Program-made: the position numbers and the translations under genes
Assembly (NCBI GenBank): GCA_036010965.1
Contig: DASCMO010000068.1
Coordinates: 4,811 to 68,810, forward strand
Length of the DNA: 64,000 bases
Reading direction: 5' to 3'
DNA from: GCA-2686265 sp036010965
GTDB taxonomy: Bacteria; Planctomycetota; UBA1135; GCA-002686595
Part shown: positions 43,838 to 52,996 of the stretch, piece by piece
How the letters are laid out: every line of letters begins with the position of its first letter
Numbering within the stretch: the stretch's first letter is position 1
The notes under the pieces: generated by a model
Databases searched by the model: none
Told to the model about the DNA's origin: nothing
Seen by the model: only the letters and a program-made list of their open reading frames with translations

Positions 43838-45202
43838 TCATGCCCCGGGGTGCTGAAGTCGCGGGAGTTCCTCCCAGAAGCCGGGCCACGACTTTCCCAC
43901 GCAGGCGGGATCGGTGACGCGCACCCCGGGCGAGACCAGCCCCAGGAGTGCCTGGGCGAATGCCATGCGGTGATCCCCCACGGGATCGAGCAGGGTCTCG
44001 GCTACCCGCGGCCCGCCCGGCTCCAGTTCCAGACTCACACCGCTCACCCGAGCCTGAAACCCGAGGGAGCGCAAGCTGGCCTCCAGCACCCTCAGGCGCG
44101 GACTCTCCTTGCCGTCCAGGGTCTGCAATCCCTCCAGGCGGCTGGAAAAACCGGCGGCCGCCGCACCGGCGGCGACCACGGCAAGGACCGGCGCCAGGTC
44201 GGGCTGGCCGGCGAGGTCACAGACGGCGCCCCGGACCGGTCGGCCCTCGGCCCACAAATGGTCGGCCTCCGCGCCGGCCCCACAGCCGAAGGCCCGCAGG
44301 TGGGCCACGATGGCCACGTCGCCTTGGAGCGATCCTGCCCCCACGCCATCCACGCGCACGCTCCCGCCGGACAGGCACCCGGCCGCCAGGGCCACGGCGC
44401 CGGCGGACGCGTCGGCCTCGATCGCAAACCCGCCGGGCGGCGGTCGCAGAGGACCCCGGAGAGTGAAGCGCTCGATATCGCCCTCGCGCTCGCTTCGAAC
44501 CTCGACCCCCATCTCGGCCAGTACGCCGCAGGTCATGTCCAGGTAGGGACGGCTGGGCAGGACGCCCCGCACCGCGAGAGTGCCCACTCCTTCCCGGCCC
44601 GCCAGAGCCAGGAGCAAAGCGCTCGCTTCCTGGCTGGAGGAAGGATGGTCTAGGGACAGGTCCGCCGCACCCACGCTCGCACGCAAGGTCACGGGCCAAC
44701 CCCCGCTGCGGGCCACCTCCACCCGCGCGCCGGCGCGCTCCAGGGCCCTCAAGAGCGCCGGGCTCCGCCGACGAGCCAGGCTGCCCCCCCCACGCACCTC
44801 CACCGTCTGGCGCGGATCGCCGCAGAGGGCGAGCAGCGCGGTGGCCATGCGCGCCAGGGTTCCCGACTCCCCCACCTGCACGACCGACGGCGAGACCCAG
44901 GACAGGCGACCACCCTGGCGCGCGCCGCGCGCGATCAGGGTGCCGCCTTCCAGGGAATGCTCGACCCCCAGGCTCGCGAGCAGGCCTACTCCAGCCGCCA
45001 CATCCATTCCCCCTCCTATCCCCACGATCCGCAGGGGCTCGCCGCAAAGCGTGGCGCAGACCAGGGCGCGCAGGGCGAGGGACTTAGAGGGCGGCGGCCA
45101 CAGCGAACCCCGAAAGGGAACGGCGCCGTCGAAGCCGCGCGGCGTATCGGAGGGTGTGGGACGCACGAGCACTGGATTGTAGCGACCCCAAGCTCCTGCC
45201 AT
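43838..45202 (-). CDS. aroA: 3-phosphoshikimate 1-carboxyvinyltransferase (EPSP synthase)
   Basis: AroA transfers enolpyruvate from PEP to shikimate 3-phosphate. Motifs are PPSKSLALRALVCATL near the N-terminus, GESGTLARM (NSGT-like box with E in place of N), DHPSSSQEASALLLA, GDHRMAFAQALLGL and ACVGKSWPGFWEEL. With the ATG at 45202 the protein is 454 residues, but GTG codons at 45172 or 45166 give a product more typical of the family and leave more room for a promoter next to the divergent purC. The frame extends further to 45709 but that part is non-coding. Confidence 0.92.
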   Translation of the reverse strand: MAGAWGRYNPVLVRPTPSDTPRGFDGAVPFRGSLWPPPSKSLALRALVCATLCGEPLRIVGIGGGMDVAAGVGLLASLGVEHSLEGGTLIARGARQGGRLSWVSPSVVQVGESGTLARMATALLALCGDPRQTVEVRGGGSLARRRSPALLRALERAGARVEVARSGGWPVTLRASVGAADLSLDHPSSSQEASALLLALAGREGVGTLAVRGVLPSRPYLDMTCGVLAEMGVEVRSEREGDIERFTLRGPLRPPPGGFAIEADASAGAVALAAGCLSGGSVRVDGVGAGSLQGDVAIVAHLRAFGCGAGAEADHLWAEGRPVRGAVCDLAGQPDLAPVLAVVAAGAAAAGFSSRLEGLQTLDGKESPRLRVLEASLRSLGFQARVSGVSLELEPGGPRVAETLLDPVGDHRMAFAQALLGLVSPGVRVTDPACVGKSWPGFWEELPRLQHPGA

Positions 45203-45211
45203 AATCCGACC

Positions 45212-46126
45212 ATGACGAGCCAAACGTGCTATCTGGGTGGTGACGGTGGACCTCCGGGAATGACGCACCTCGCCACGGGCAAGGTGCGGGACATCTATGC
45301 CCTGGACGAGGAGCGCTTGCTCTTTGTCACCACCGACCGCATCTCGGCTTTTGACGTGGTGATGAACGAGGGCGTTCCGGGCAAGGGGTGCGTCCTTACG
45401 AGCATCGCTGCCTGGTGGTTCCAGGCCACATCCGACGTGCTGCCCAACCACATCCTGAGCACCTCGGTCGACGACGTCGAGGGCCTCGACGAGACCTGGC
45501 GCGAGGCCCTGCGCGGTCGGGTCATGATCGTCCGACGCGCGCGCCCCACGCCCGTCGAGTGGATCGTGCGCGGCTACCTGGTGGGCTCGGGCTGGAAGGA
45601 ATATTGCGCCAGCGGCACGGTCTCCGGCATCACCCTGCCCGAGGGCCTGCGCCAGGCTTCGGCCCTGCCGGCCCCCCTGCTGACGCCATCGACCAAGGAA
45701 GATACCCACGACCGACCGATCTCCCCGGCCGAAGCGCGGGAACTGGTCGGCACGGAGGTCTTCAACCGCGCAGAGAGCGCCGCCCTCGCTCTCTACCGTC
45801 GCGGAAGCGAGCGCCTCGCTGAGCGGGGCATCATCCTGGCCGACACCAAATTCGAGTTCGGCCTGGTGGACGGCGAGTTGATCCTGATCGACGAGGTGCT
45901 GACTCCCGACAGCTCGCGCTTCTGGCCCGCCGATGCCTGGGCCCTCGATATCTCGCCCCCCAGCTACGACAAGCAGATCCTGCGCGACTACCTGGAGACC
46001 CTCGACTGGAACAAGGCCTACCCGGCCCCGGCCCTGGACCCGGCCGTGCTCGAGCGGGTCGGCTCACGCTACCGTGAGGTGTGCGCCCTGATCACCGGCG
46101 AGAACACCGTGGGTGCGCCAGCGTGA
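45212..46126 (+). CDS. purC: Phosphoribosylaminoimidazole-succinocarboxamide synthase
   Basis: PurC joins aspartate to CAIR in purine synthesis. The 304-residue protein has GKVRDIYALDEERLLFVTTDRISAFDVVM, ARPTPVEWIVRGYLVGSGW and KFEFGLVDGELILIDEVLTPDSSR, all diagnostic. The ATG at 45212 is used; an ATG at 45260 is a possible later start. Its stop overlaps the purE GTG (GTGA), and mtnA follows. Its start is only nine bases from one possible aroA start on the other strand. Confidence 0.96.
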   Translation: MTSQTCYLGGDGGPPGMTHLATGKVRDIYALDEERLLFVTTDRISAFDVVMNEGVPGKGCVLTSIAAWWFQATSDVLPNHILSTSVDDVEGLDETWREALRGRVMIVRRARPTPVEWIVRGYLVGSGWKEYCASGTVSGITLPEGLRQASALPAPLLTPSTKEDTHDRPISPAEARELVGTEVFNRAESAALALYRRGSERLAERGIILADTKFEFGLVDGELILIDEVLTPDSSRFWPADAWALDISPPSYDKQILRDYLETLDWNKAYPAPALDPAVLERVGSRYREVCALITGENTVGAPA

Positions 46127-46611
46127 AGGTCGCGCTCCTGATGGGATCGGACTCCGACCTAGAGCGCCTGCGGCCCTGCGTTGAGCAACTGGAGGCACTC
46201 GGAATCCCCTGCATCGCGCGCGTGCTCTCCGCGCACCGCACACCCGAGGCGGTGGTGGAATTCGTGCAGAACGCAAAGGAGGTGGGCGTGTTCGTCTGCG
46301 CCGCGGGCGGTGCTGCCCACCTGGCGGGCGTGGTGGCTGCCCACACCCTGCGCCCGGTGATCGGGGTGCCCATGGACAACCCGCCCCTGGGCGGGTTGGA
46401 CGCCCTCCTGGCGACCGTCCAGATGCCCGGCGGCATCCCGGTCGCGAGCGTCGCCGTCGGCGGCGGCGGTCCCCAGAACGCCGCCCTCCTGGCTGCCCGC
46501 ATCCTGGCCCTGGGAGACGAGGCGCTGACCGAGAAGCTGGAGGTCTTCCGCGCCACGATGGCGGAGAAGGTCGCCGCCAAGGACGCTCGCCTGCGAGAGC
46601 GGCTCGGCTAG
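46123..46611 (+). CDS. purE: 5-(carboxyamino)imidazole ribonucleotide mutase
   Basis: PurE converts N5-CAIR to CAIR in purine synthesis. The 162-residue protein starts with MGSDSDLE (the class I substrate loop), then LSAHRTPEAV and AAGGAAHLAGVVAAHT. The GTG at 46123 overlaps the purC stop, so the pair is translationally coupled. The longer frame from 46081 overlaps purC and is not used. Confidence 0.95.
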   Translation: MKVALLMGSDSDLERLRPCVEQLEALGIPCIARVLSAHRTPEAVVEFVQNAKEVGVFVCAAGGAAHLAGVVAAHTLRPVIGVPMDNPPLGGLDALLATVQMPGGIPVASVAVGGGGPQNAALLAARILALGDEALTEKLEVFRATMAEKVAAKDARLRERLG

Positions 46612-46620
46612 GACCACACC

Positions 46621-47700
46621 ATGGCCGTCGAGACCATTCGCTGGGTCGGGGAACGCCCGGGGCATGCGCTCTTGATCGAGCAGACCATGCTCCCGGGCGA
46701 GCACACTCTGCTCGAGGTCCGCACCGTGCCCGCGATGGTCGACTCCATTTACCGCCTGGCGGTACGCGGCGCGCCAGCCATCGGCGTTGCGGCGGCCTTC
46801 GGCGTCATGATCGGGGTGCAGGGCGAGAGCGGACTCTCCGCCGCGGAAATGCTGGAGCGTGTCAGGGCGGTCTGCGACGAGCTTGGGCGCGCCCGGCCCA
46901 CGGCGGTGAACCTCTTCTGGGCCCTCGACCGCATGCGCGAGAGGGCTCGGCGCGAGGCGATCGCCGGTGCGGATGGGGACGCGATCGTGGCGGCGCTCTT
47001 CGAGGAGGGCCACGCGCTCTGGGCCGAGGACCGCGAAACCTGCCACAAGATGGGCGTCGTGGGCGCGCAACTGATCTCCGACGGAGCGACGATCCTGACT
47101 CATTGCAACGCTGGTGCCCTCGCCACCGCCGGCCAGGGAACGGCCCTGGCACCGATCTACGAGGCCGCGGAACAGGGCAAGCGCGTCTCGGTCTTCGCCG
47201 ACGAGACTCGCCCCCTGCTCCAGGGCGCTCGACTGACGGCCTGGGAACTCATGGAAGGCGGCATTGACGTGACACTGATCACCGACGGCATGGCCGGACG
47301 GGTGATGTTCGAGGGTCGCATCGATGCCGTGTTCGTCGGCTCCGATCGGATCGCACGCAACGGGGATGTCTGCAACAAGATCGGGACCTATTCCGTGGCC
47401 GTCCTGGCCCGCGAGCACGGTGTTCCGTTCTACGTCGTGGCCCCGCTCTCGACCTTTGACCGCGACCTGACCGACGGGGGGCAGATCCCGATCGAGGAGC
47501 GTCCGGCGGAGGAGATCACCTGCGGATTTGGCACGCGCACAGCGCCCGTGGGCGTCCAGGTCTACAACCCGGCCTTCGACATCACCCCCGCCCGCCTGGT
47601 GAGCGCCATCGTGACCGAGGCGGGCCTGATCCGCGAACCGGACCAGGTAAAGGTCGAGGCCGTCCTGCGCGCGGCTGGCGCCTCCCTGACGGGCTCCTGA
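46621..47700 (+). CDS. mtnA: S-methyl-5-thioribose-1-phosphate isomerase
   Basis: MtnA converts methylthioribose 1-phosphate to the ribulose form in the methionine salvage pathway. The 359-residue protein has RGAPAIGVAAAFGVM, THCNAGALATAGQGTALAPI with the catalytic cysteine, and GSDRIARNGDVCNKIGTYS with the catalytic aspartate. It starts nine bases after purE and is in the same operon. The other salvage genes are not in the window. Confidence 0.95.
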   Translation: MAVETIRWVGERPGHALLIEQTMLPGEHTLLEVRTVPAMVDSIYRLAVRGAPAIGVAAAFGVMIGVQGESGLSAAEMLERVRAVCDELGRARPTAVNLFWALDRMRERARREAIAGADGDAIVAALFEEGHALWAEDRETCHKMGVVGAQLISDGATILTHCNAGALATAGQGTALAPIYEAAEQGKRVSVFADETRPLLQGARLTAWELMEGGIDVTLITDGMAGRVMFEGRIDAVFVGSDRIARNGDVCNKIGTYSVAVLAREHGVPFYVVAPLSTFDRDLTDGGQIPIEERPAEEITCGFGTRTAPVGVQVYNPAFDITPARLVSAIVTEAGLIREPDQVKVEAVLRAAGASLTGS

Positions 47701-47843
47701 GGCCTCCGGGCCAGCCCTCCCGGGCAAGGATAGCGGTTTTTCACGAGGACATTCAGATCCGCTCCTCCGCGCGCCGAAGGCATGGATCGGGCGCCATCAC
47801 GGCGCCGGTTTCCCTCACCGCAAGACCAACGGCGAACGATCCC

Positions 47844-48044
47844 ATGAACGCGAACGAGAAGACAACCGATAAGAAGCCCAAGCGCAAGAAAACCGCCCTG
47901 CGACCCGACGAGATGTCTGCCGAGGTGATCGAGTTCATCACGGCCATCGACGACTACAAGCGCCTCAACGCCCGTCCATTCCCCACATGGAGCGAGGTTC
48001 TGACGATCCTCAAGGCCCTGGGGTACGACCGTCAGGCGGTCTAG
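47844..48044 (+). CDS. Small lysine-rich protein of planctomycete type
   Basis: A 66-residue protein. The first 20 residues are basic (KKPKRKKT), then a helical core AEVIEFITAIDDYKR and a tail PTWSEVLTILKALGY with aromatic and hydrophobic residues. I recall this core from small uncharacterised proteins common in Planctomycetota, but no function is known to me. Its 3' end overlaps the end of the convergent HAD phosphatase gene by 35 bases. Confidence 0.75.
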   Translation: MNANEKTTDKKPKRKKTALRPDEMSAEVIEFITAIDDYKRLNARPFPTWSEVLTILKALGYDRQAV

Positions 48045-48732
48045 ACCGGCGTTCACTCGGAACGGCGGCGCCGTTCAGCGGGCCGTCGAGCAGACTCAGG
48101 ATCTCCGACGGAGAGGCCAGCCAGACATCGGGCGCCTGGGGTTCGAGCTCTGCCCGATCGAATGGCCCCCAGGCCGCAGCGGCCGTCCGCACGCCTGCCC
48201 GCCGCCCAGCTTCCAGGTCCTGGGGCGAGTCTCCGATGAAGACGGTCGTCGCGGCCCGCGCGTCGAGCCGGACCATCGCGGCAAGCACCGGCGCGGGGTG
48301 CGGCTTGTGTTGGCTCACGTCGTCCGAGCCGATCAGGACCTCGAAGTGCTGCGCGAGGCCGCAGCATTCCAGGCCACGCCAGGCGGTCGCGCTGTTCTTG
48401 CTGCTGACGATGCCCAGGGTCGCCCCGCCACGAGCTAGTTCCAGCAGGGCAGCGTCCACCCCTGGATAGGCGCTCACCCCGCGGTCGTGGTGCTCGCGGT
48501 TGTGGTCGCGGAAGCTGGCCACCATGGCCTCCACTTCTCCAGGGTCGGAAGTGATCAGCGCGAGCTGCTCGACGAGCGGCCTTCCGAGCCCCGGTCTGAA
48601 GTGCTCCGGCGGCAAGTCGATGCCGCGGTGAATGCGCAGGGTATGGCGGTAGCTGGCGAGGATCAGGTCCACGGAGTCGATCAGGGTCCCGTCCAGATCG
48701 AACAGGAAGGTGGGCCGCTGCGCTCCGCTCAC
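48010..48732 (-). CDS. HAD-superfamily phosphatase (phosphoglycolate-phosphatase-like)
   Basis: A 240-residue haloacid-dehalogenase-fold hydrolase. Motif I is DLDGTLIDS, motif II is VSSKNSA, motif III lysine in HKPHPAPVL and motif IV GDSPQDLEAGRRAG. The cap is helical, as in Gph/PpaX. Substrates could be phosphoglycolate or other small phosphates. It overlaps the small + strand protein at its 3' end and the CobW-type gene by four bases upstream. Confidence 0.9.
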   Translation of the reverse strand: MSGAQRPTFLFDLDGTLIDSVDLILASYRHTLRIHRGIDLPPEHFRPGLGRPLVEQLALITSDPGEVEAMVASFRDHNREHHDRGVSAYPGVDAALLELARGGATLGIVSSKNSATAWRGLECCGLAQHFEVLIGSDDVSQHKPHPAPVLAAMVRLDARAATTVFIGDSPQDLEAGRRAGVRTAAAAWGPFDRAELEPQAPDVWLASPSEILSLLDGPLNGAAVPSERRSRPPDGRTPGP

Positions 48733-49670
48733 GACAGGCAGGCCTCCCAGCCGCGTTCAATCTCCGCTCCATCCAGCCCGTCTCCGATCAACACAAGGAG
48801 CGACTCCTCCGGGGCCGCCCCCACGCCGGGTCCGAGCTCCATCCACTCGTACATGGCCTGCACCTGGACGGACTCGGCGTGCCCGGCGCAATGCAGGAGC
48901 CCCTTGGCTCGGTAGAGATCCTGACCGCGTCTCCCGGCCACGAAGCGCAACCACATCTTGAGGGCGTGCAGATCCAGGGGACGCCGGGCCCGCAGAGCGA
49001 CGGTGCTGACGCCCCCCGAGTGAGCCGCGGGAGGCACGCGGGCGGCGCGAGCAGTGTCGAAGGCGGAAATCGGCGTGAGCAACTCCGCCAGGGGCAGATC
49101 GGCGCGCGTCGTCTCGAGCACCTGCGCCAGAGCGTTGGCCCGGCGCACCAGGCTTCGAGCTCGCTCACGCCCGGCGCTGTCCGTGCGGTCGATGTGGTTG
49201 AGCACGACGACGTCCGCGTAGGCCAGCTGCTCGGCGACCTCGGGATGGCGGTCGAACTGGTGCGGCAGATTTGCGGCGTGGGCCAGGGTCAGCACGCCGA
49301 CCAGGCGGTAGGTGCCGGCGAGCTCCGGGTCCAGCAGGAGGGTCTGGGCCACCGGGCCGGGCGAGGCCAGGCCCGAAGTCTCGATCAACACCCGGTCCGG
49401 CGCGCGGCGCCTGGCGAGCAGGCTACGCAGGGTGCGCGAGAGGTCTCCGCGCACGGTGCAGCACACACAGCCGTTGACCAGCTCGACCAGCTCGTCAGAG
49501 ACCCCGACGACCAGCCGCCCGTCGATGCCCGCCGCGCCGTACTCGTTGACGATCACGGCGACGCGCTCACCATGGCGCTCAGCCAGGATGCGATTGAGGA
49601 GGGTCGTCTTTCCGGCGCCGAGGAAACCGGCCAGAAGAGTCACCGGGATCGGGTCGGGCGCCGGCCTCAC
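48729..49670 (-). CDS. CobW/YjiA-family GTPase (G3E)
   Basis: A 313-residue metallochaperone-type GTPase with Walker A GFLGAGKTTLLN, the metal site GCVCCTVRGDL (CxCC), Walker B-type IETSGLASP and NHIDRTD (NKxD-like). The C-terminal CobW_C domain runs from about residue 215. Family members supply zinc, cobalt or iron to target proteins; I cannot assign the metal. It is followed by the HAD gene with a four-base overlap and preceded by glyA with a six-base gap. Confidence 0.9.
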   Translation of the reverse strand: MRPAPDPIPVTLLAGFLGAGKTTLLNRILAERHGERVAVIVNEYGAAGIDGRLVVGVSDELVELVNGCVCCTVRGDLSRTLRSLLARRRAPDRVLIETSGLASPGPVAQTLLLDPELAGTYRLVGVLTLAHAANLPHQFDRHPEVAEQLAYADVVVLNHIDRTDSAGRERARSLVRRANALAQVLETTRADLPLAELLTPISAFDTARAARVPPAAHSGGVSTVALRARRPLDLHALKMWLRFVAGRRGQDLYRAKGLLHCAGHAESVQVQAMYEWMELGPGVGAAPEESLLVLIGDGLDGAEIERGWEACLS

Positions 49671-49676
49671 GGCGGA

Positions 49677-50915
49677 TCAAGCTCCCGCGTAGATCGGGTG
49701 GGCGGCGGCCAATTCGGCCACTTCCCCCAATATGCGGGCCGCCACGCTCTCGTCCTCGAGCGAGCCCAGAGCGTCCGCGATCCAGCCGGCCAGGAGCCCC
49801 ATGTCGTCGGTGCCCATGCCGCGCGTCGTGAGCGCGGCGGTGCCAAGGCGGACCCCGCTCGCCTCCATGGGCGGGCGCTCGTCGAAGGGGATCAGGTTCT
49901 TGTTGGCCGTGATGTTCACGGCGTGCAGGCGGTCCTCGGCCTCCTGGCCCGAGATACCGGAGGAGCCGACGTCCACCATCAGCAGGTGGTTGTCCGTGCC
50001 GCCCGACACGATCCGCAGGCCGCGCTCGGCGAGGCCCGCGGCCAGAGCGGCGGCGTTCTCGATCGTGCGCGCCGCATAGTCGGCGAAGGAAGGCTGGAGT
50101 GCCTCGCCCAGGGCCACCGCCTTGGCGGCGATGACGTGCATCAGCGGCCCGCCTTGGGCGCCGGGGAAGATGCGGCTGTTGATGACCTTGATGCTGTCCG
50201 CGTCGCACAGGATCATCCCTCCGCGCGGACCGCGCAGGGTCTTGTGGGTCGTCAGGGTGACCACCGGAGCGTGCGGGACGGGACTGGGATGAACGCCGCC
50301 CGCCACCAGGCCGGCGATGTGGGCCATGTCGACCATCAAGCGCGCGTCGACCTCTTCCGCGATCGCGGCGAAGGCCGGGAAGTCGAGGATGCGCGAGTAG
50401 GCCGAGGCTCCGGCCAGCAGAACCTTGGGGCGCACCTCCAGCGCCAGGTCCCGCACGTGATCCATGTCCACGCGCTCGCTCTCGCGGTCGAGTCCGTAGT
50501 GGTGGAACTCGTAGAAGATGCCCGAGAAGTTCTTCGAGTGGCCGTGGGACAGGTGGCCGCCGTGGTCGAGACTCATGGCGAGCACCCGATCCCCCGGTTC
50601 GCACAGTGCCATCAGGGCGCCCACATTGGCCTGGGTCCCCGAGTGGGGCTGGACGTTGGCGCGTTCGGCCCCGAACAGCTCGCGCGCCCGATCGCGCGCC
50701 AGGTCCTCGACCGTATCGACATGCTCGCAGCCGCCGTAGTAACGCCGGCCGGGGTATCCCTCGGCGTACTTGTTGGTCAAGGGCGTTCCCATGGCCGCCA
50801 TCACCTCCGGCGAGGTGTGGTTCTCCGAGGCGATCAACTCCAGCTGGGTCTCCTGGCGGACGGACTCAGCATCGACCGCCTGCCACAGGACACTGTCGGT
50901 GCGGGACGTGTTCAT
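49677..50915 (-). CDS. glyA: Serine hydroxymethyltransferase
   Basis: GlyA interconverts serine and glycine using tetrahydrofolate, feeding one-carbon metabolism. The 412-residue protein has ELIASENHTSPEVMAAMG, NKYAEGYPGRRYYGGCEHVD, the PLP lysine in TTHKTLRGPRGGM, and SGVRLGTAALTTRGM. I chose the ATG at 50915; the frame opens to 50987. The sulfatase gene is divergent, 116 bases away. Confidence 0.97.
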   Translation of the reverse strand: MNTSRTDSVLWQAVDAESVRQETQLELIASENHTSPEVMAAMGTPLTNKYAEGYPGRRYYGGCEHVDTVEDLARDRARELFGAERANVQPHSGTQANVGALMALCEPGDRVLAMSLDHGGHLSHGHSKNFSGIFYEFHHYGLDRESERVDMDHVRDLALEVRPKVLLAGASAYSRILDFPAFAAIAEEVDARLMVDMAHIAGLVAGGVHPSPVPHAPVVTLTTHKTLRGPRGGMILCDADSIKVINSRIFPGAQGGPLMHVIAAKAVALGEALQPSFADYAARTIENAAALAAGLAERGLRIVSGGTDNHLLMVDVGSSGISGQEAEDRLHAVNITANKNLIPFDERPPMEASGVRLGTAALTTRGMGTDDMGLLAGWIADALGSLEDESVAARILGEVAELAAAHPIYAGA

Positions 50916-51031
50916 GCGAGCATGGTAATCGGCGGTGGAAAGGCGAGGAAGGCCGCGCCGTTGCCGATGAGAGGAGGAGCAGGCCAACCCGCCCGCCCGA
51001 GCCCCGTAGGATCTGGCCCGAGCCGACCGCC

Positions 51032-52522
51032 GTGAAGAGCCTCCCCCCCTGCCTGACCCTCCTGACCCTCGCCCTGGCGTCCTGCCCGGGCGGCGGGGCC
51101 GCGCCCCCGGACGTGATCCTCGTCACCCTCGACACGACCCGGCCGGACTTCCTGGGCTGCTATGGAAGCGAGAACGCCACCCCACACCTCGACCGCCTGG
51201 CGCGCGAGGGCGTGCTCTTCGAGCGCAGCTACAGCACCTCAGCGGTGACCCCCGTCTCCCACGCCTCGATCCTGACCGGCCTGACCCCCTACCAGCACGG
51301 CCTGCGCGTGCTGGCGGCCCCCAGCGGCTACCGCCTGCCCGATGATGTACCGACCCTGGCGACAGTGTTCCGCGCCCGCGGCTACCGGACGATCGCTGTC
51401 CACAGCGCCTTCCCGGTCTCCTCCACCTTCGGTTTCGCCCGCGACTTCGACGTCTTCGAGAGCCTGGAACTGGAGATGACCGGGCGCCCCGGCGGGCGCC
51501 AGGGCTGGAATGCCGAGGCCGGAGAGCGGCGCTCGGACCTGACCATGGACATGGTGCTCGAAGAGCTCGAGCGCACCTCTGGCCCGTACTTCCTGTGGGT
51601 GCATCTGTGGGACCCGCATGACCCGCGCCTGGTCCCCCCCGCCGAGTGGATCCCGGACTCGGCGCCGCGCATCGAGACTCGCGACGGGCGCATAGGCTTC
51701 CCTCCCGGCTCCGAGATCTACGCCGCCGAGGTACGCTTCGTCGACCAGCAACTGGGGCGCTTGTTCGGGCACCTACGGGAACGCGATGCCCTGGAGCGAA
51801 CGCTGATTGCCGTAACGGCCGACCACGGCGAGGGACTGGAGGACGGCCTCGAGCGCCACGGCTGGGAGTTTCACCGCATCCTCTACGACGAGCAGATCCG
51901 TGTGCCGCTGATCCTCGCCGGGCCCGGAATCCCAGCCGGGGGCACGCTGGCGGGCCTCACCTCGAGCGTGGACCTCTTCCCCACCCTGCTGGACTACGCC
52001 GACCTGTCCGGTCCGGCCGGCATCGAGGGTCGCAGCCTGCGCCCGCTGATCGAGGGATTCCCCGTGCCCGAGCGCAGCGTGTATGCCGACCAGATCAACG
52101 GCTTCGACCTCAACGCCACGATGGTTGATCGACGTCCCGAAGCTGACTTCCTGTACGCGGTCCTGAAGGGGGACTGGAAGCTCATCTGGCGTCCAACGCG
52201 CCCGGAGCGCTCAGAGTTGTTCCACCTGAGCGAGGACCCGCTTGAGACGCGCAACCTGCTGAGCAGCGAGGGCGCGCGAGTACGGGAGCTGCTGGCAGAC
52301 CTGGCACGCCGGGACGGTTGGGTGTTGCGTATGTTCGAAGGCGAGTCGCCCTCGCCGGACATCCTCTCCATGCTCAAGTCCATCGGCTACAGCAGCAGCG
52401 GCGACCAGCAGGGACTGGACCCGAACTGGCAGTGGCTCTGTCCTCAAGATCGGTCACGGTACGAGGAACGAGGGAGCTGCCCCGATTGCGGCGCGGGCAT
52501 GGTCCTCGTCAAGCGCCGCTGA
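51032..52522 (+). CDS. Sulfatase-fold lipoprotein without a formylglycine motif
   Basis: A 496-residue exported protein of the alkaline-phosphatase/sulfatase superfamily. The GTG at 51032 gives a lipobox LASC with C18. Metal-binding sites fit LVTLDTTRPD at 31-39 and TADHGEGLEDGLERHGWEF. At the position of the formylglycine cysteine (CxPSR) the sequence reads TPVSH (73-77), so the nucleophile would be Thr73, as in phosphotransferases and the SHASLLTG-type homologues. The last 30 residues carry CPQDR...CPDCGAGM (C470, C483, C486), like the heavy-metal-binding CPMHPE-type tail. Substrate unknown. Confidence 0.82.
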   Translation: MKSLPPCLTLLTLALASCPGGGAAPPDVILVTLDTTRPDFLGCYGSENATPHLDRLAREGVLFERSYSTSAVTPVSHASILTGLTPYQHGLRVLAAPSGYRLPDDVPTLATVFRARGYRTIAVHSAFPVSSTFGFARDFDVFESLELEMTGRPGGRQGWNAEAGERRSDLTMDMVLEELERTSGPYFLWVHLWDPHDPRLVPPAEWIPDSAPRIETRDGRIGFPPGSEIYAAEVRFVDQQLGRLFGHLRERDALERTLIAVTADHGEGLEDGLERHGWEFHRILYDEQIRVPLILAGPGIPAGGTLAGLTSSVDLFPTLLDYADLSGPAGIEGRSLRPLIEGFPVPERSVYADQINGFDLNATMVDRRPEADFLYAVLKGDWKLIWRPTRPERSELFHLSEDPLETRNLLSSEGARVRELLADLARRDGWVLRMFEGESPSPDILSMLKSIGYSSSGDQQGLDPNWQWLCPQDRSRYEERGSCPDCGAGMVLVKRR

Positions 52523-52996
52523 GCGTATCCCGCGCAGCGGGCTGGGGCCTGCCGGGCCCCTTGAGTCCGGATTGGCTGGCAGGCCCCGGCTGTTGTCGTC
52601 GCCCTCACCCGGCGGAACCGCCAGACCCCCGCCAGGGCCGTCCCTGACCCCAATCGGGCCTCCCAATCAGTTTTACCGAGCGCGGAGCCCGACGACGCTC
52701 AGCAAGCGGTAAGCTGCGAGAGTATCCCCAGATGGGACGAACGCACTCCCCAGCGCGCGACCCGGTAGAGGCCACCCCCCTGATTGAAGATGGCCTGACT
52801 CGGCAACCCTCGCCGAACCGGAACTTGAGTGCCGGGCAGGCGGCGCCCCGTGACGGGACCCTCCCAACCGGAAGGTGTGAGAGGGCTCACCAGTTCAGGC
52901 TGACCGGCCCCTTATCTCGGGCCGCCGGCCGTTGATTAGACGCCGTCCATTCGTGGCGGTGCCCCCGAGATGACCATCCAAGAGAACACTCCAAGC
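52523..52996. other. Long intergenic stretch with strong hairpins
   Basis: About 470 bases with no gene. It holds the terminator at 52541-52590, another stem (CGGCCC and GGGCCG, loop CTTATCTC) at 52905-52924, and an aggcca/tggcct stem near 52770-52798. No riboswitch class is recognised. It also carries the start region of the lamin-tail gene, whose frame is open from 52970. Confidence 0.5.
52541..52590 (+). terminator. Hairpin terminator after the sulfatase-fold gene
   Basis: A 13-pair stem with one G-U pair: GCTGGGGCCTGCC and GGCAGGCCCCGGC, separated by a 24-base loop that itself holds a shorter alternative stem. TGTTGTCGTC follows rather than a clean T tract, so intrinsic termination is plausible but not certain. 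It starts 19 bases after the sulfatase stop. Confidence 0.55.

Noticed and set aside
44957..45211. Upstream extension of the purC frame
   Set aside because: The added residues lie inside aroA on the other strand and do not resemble SAICAR synthetase.
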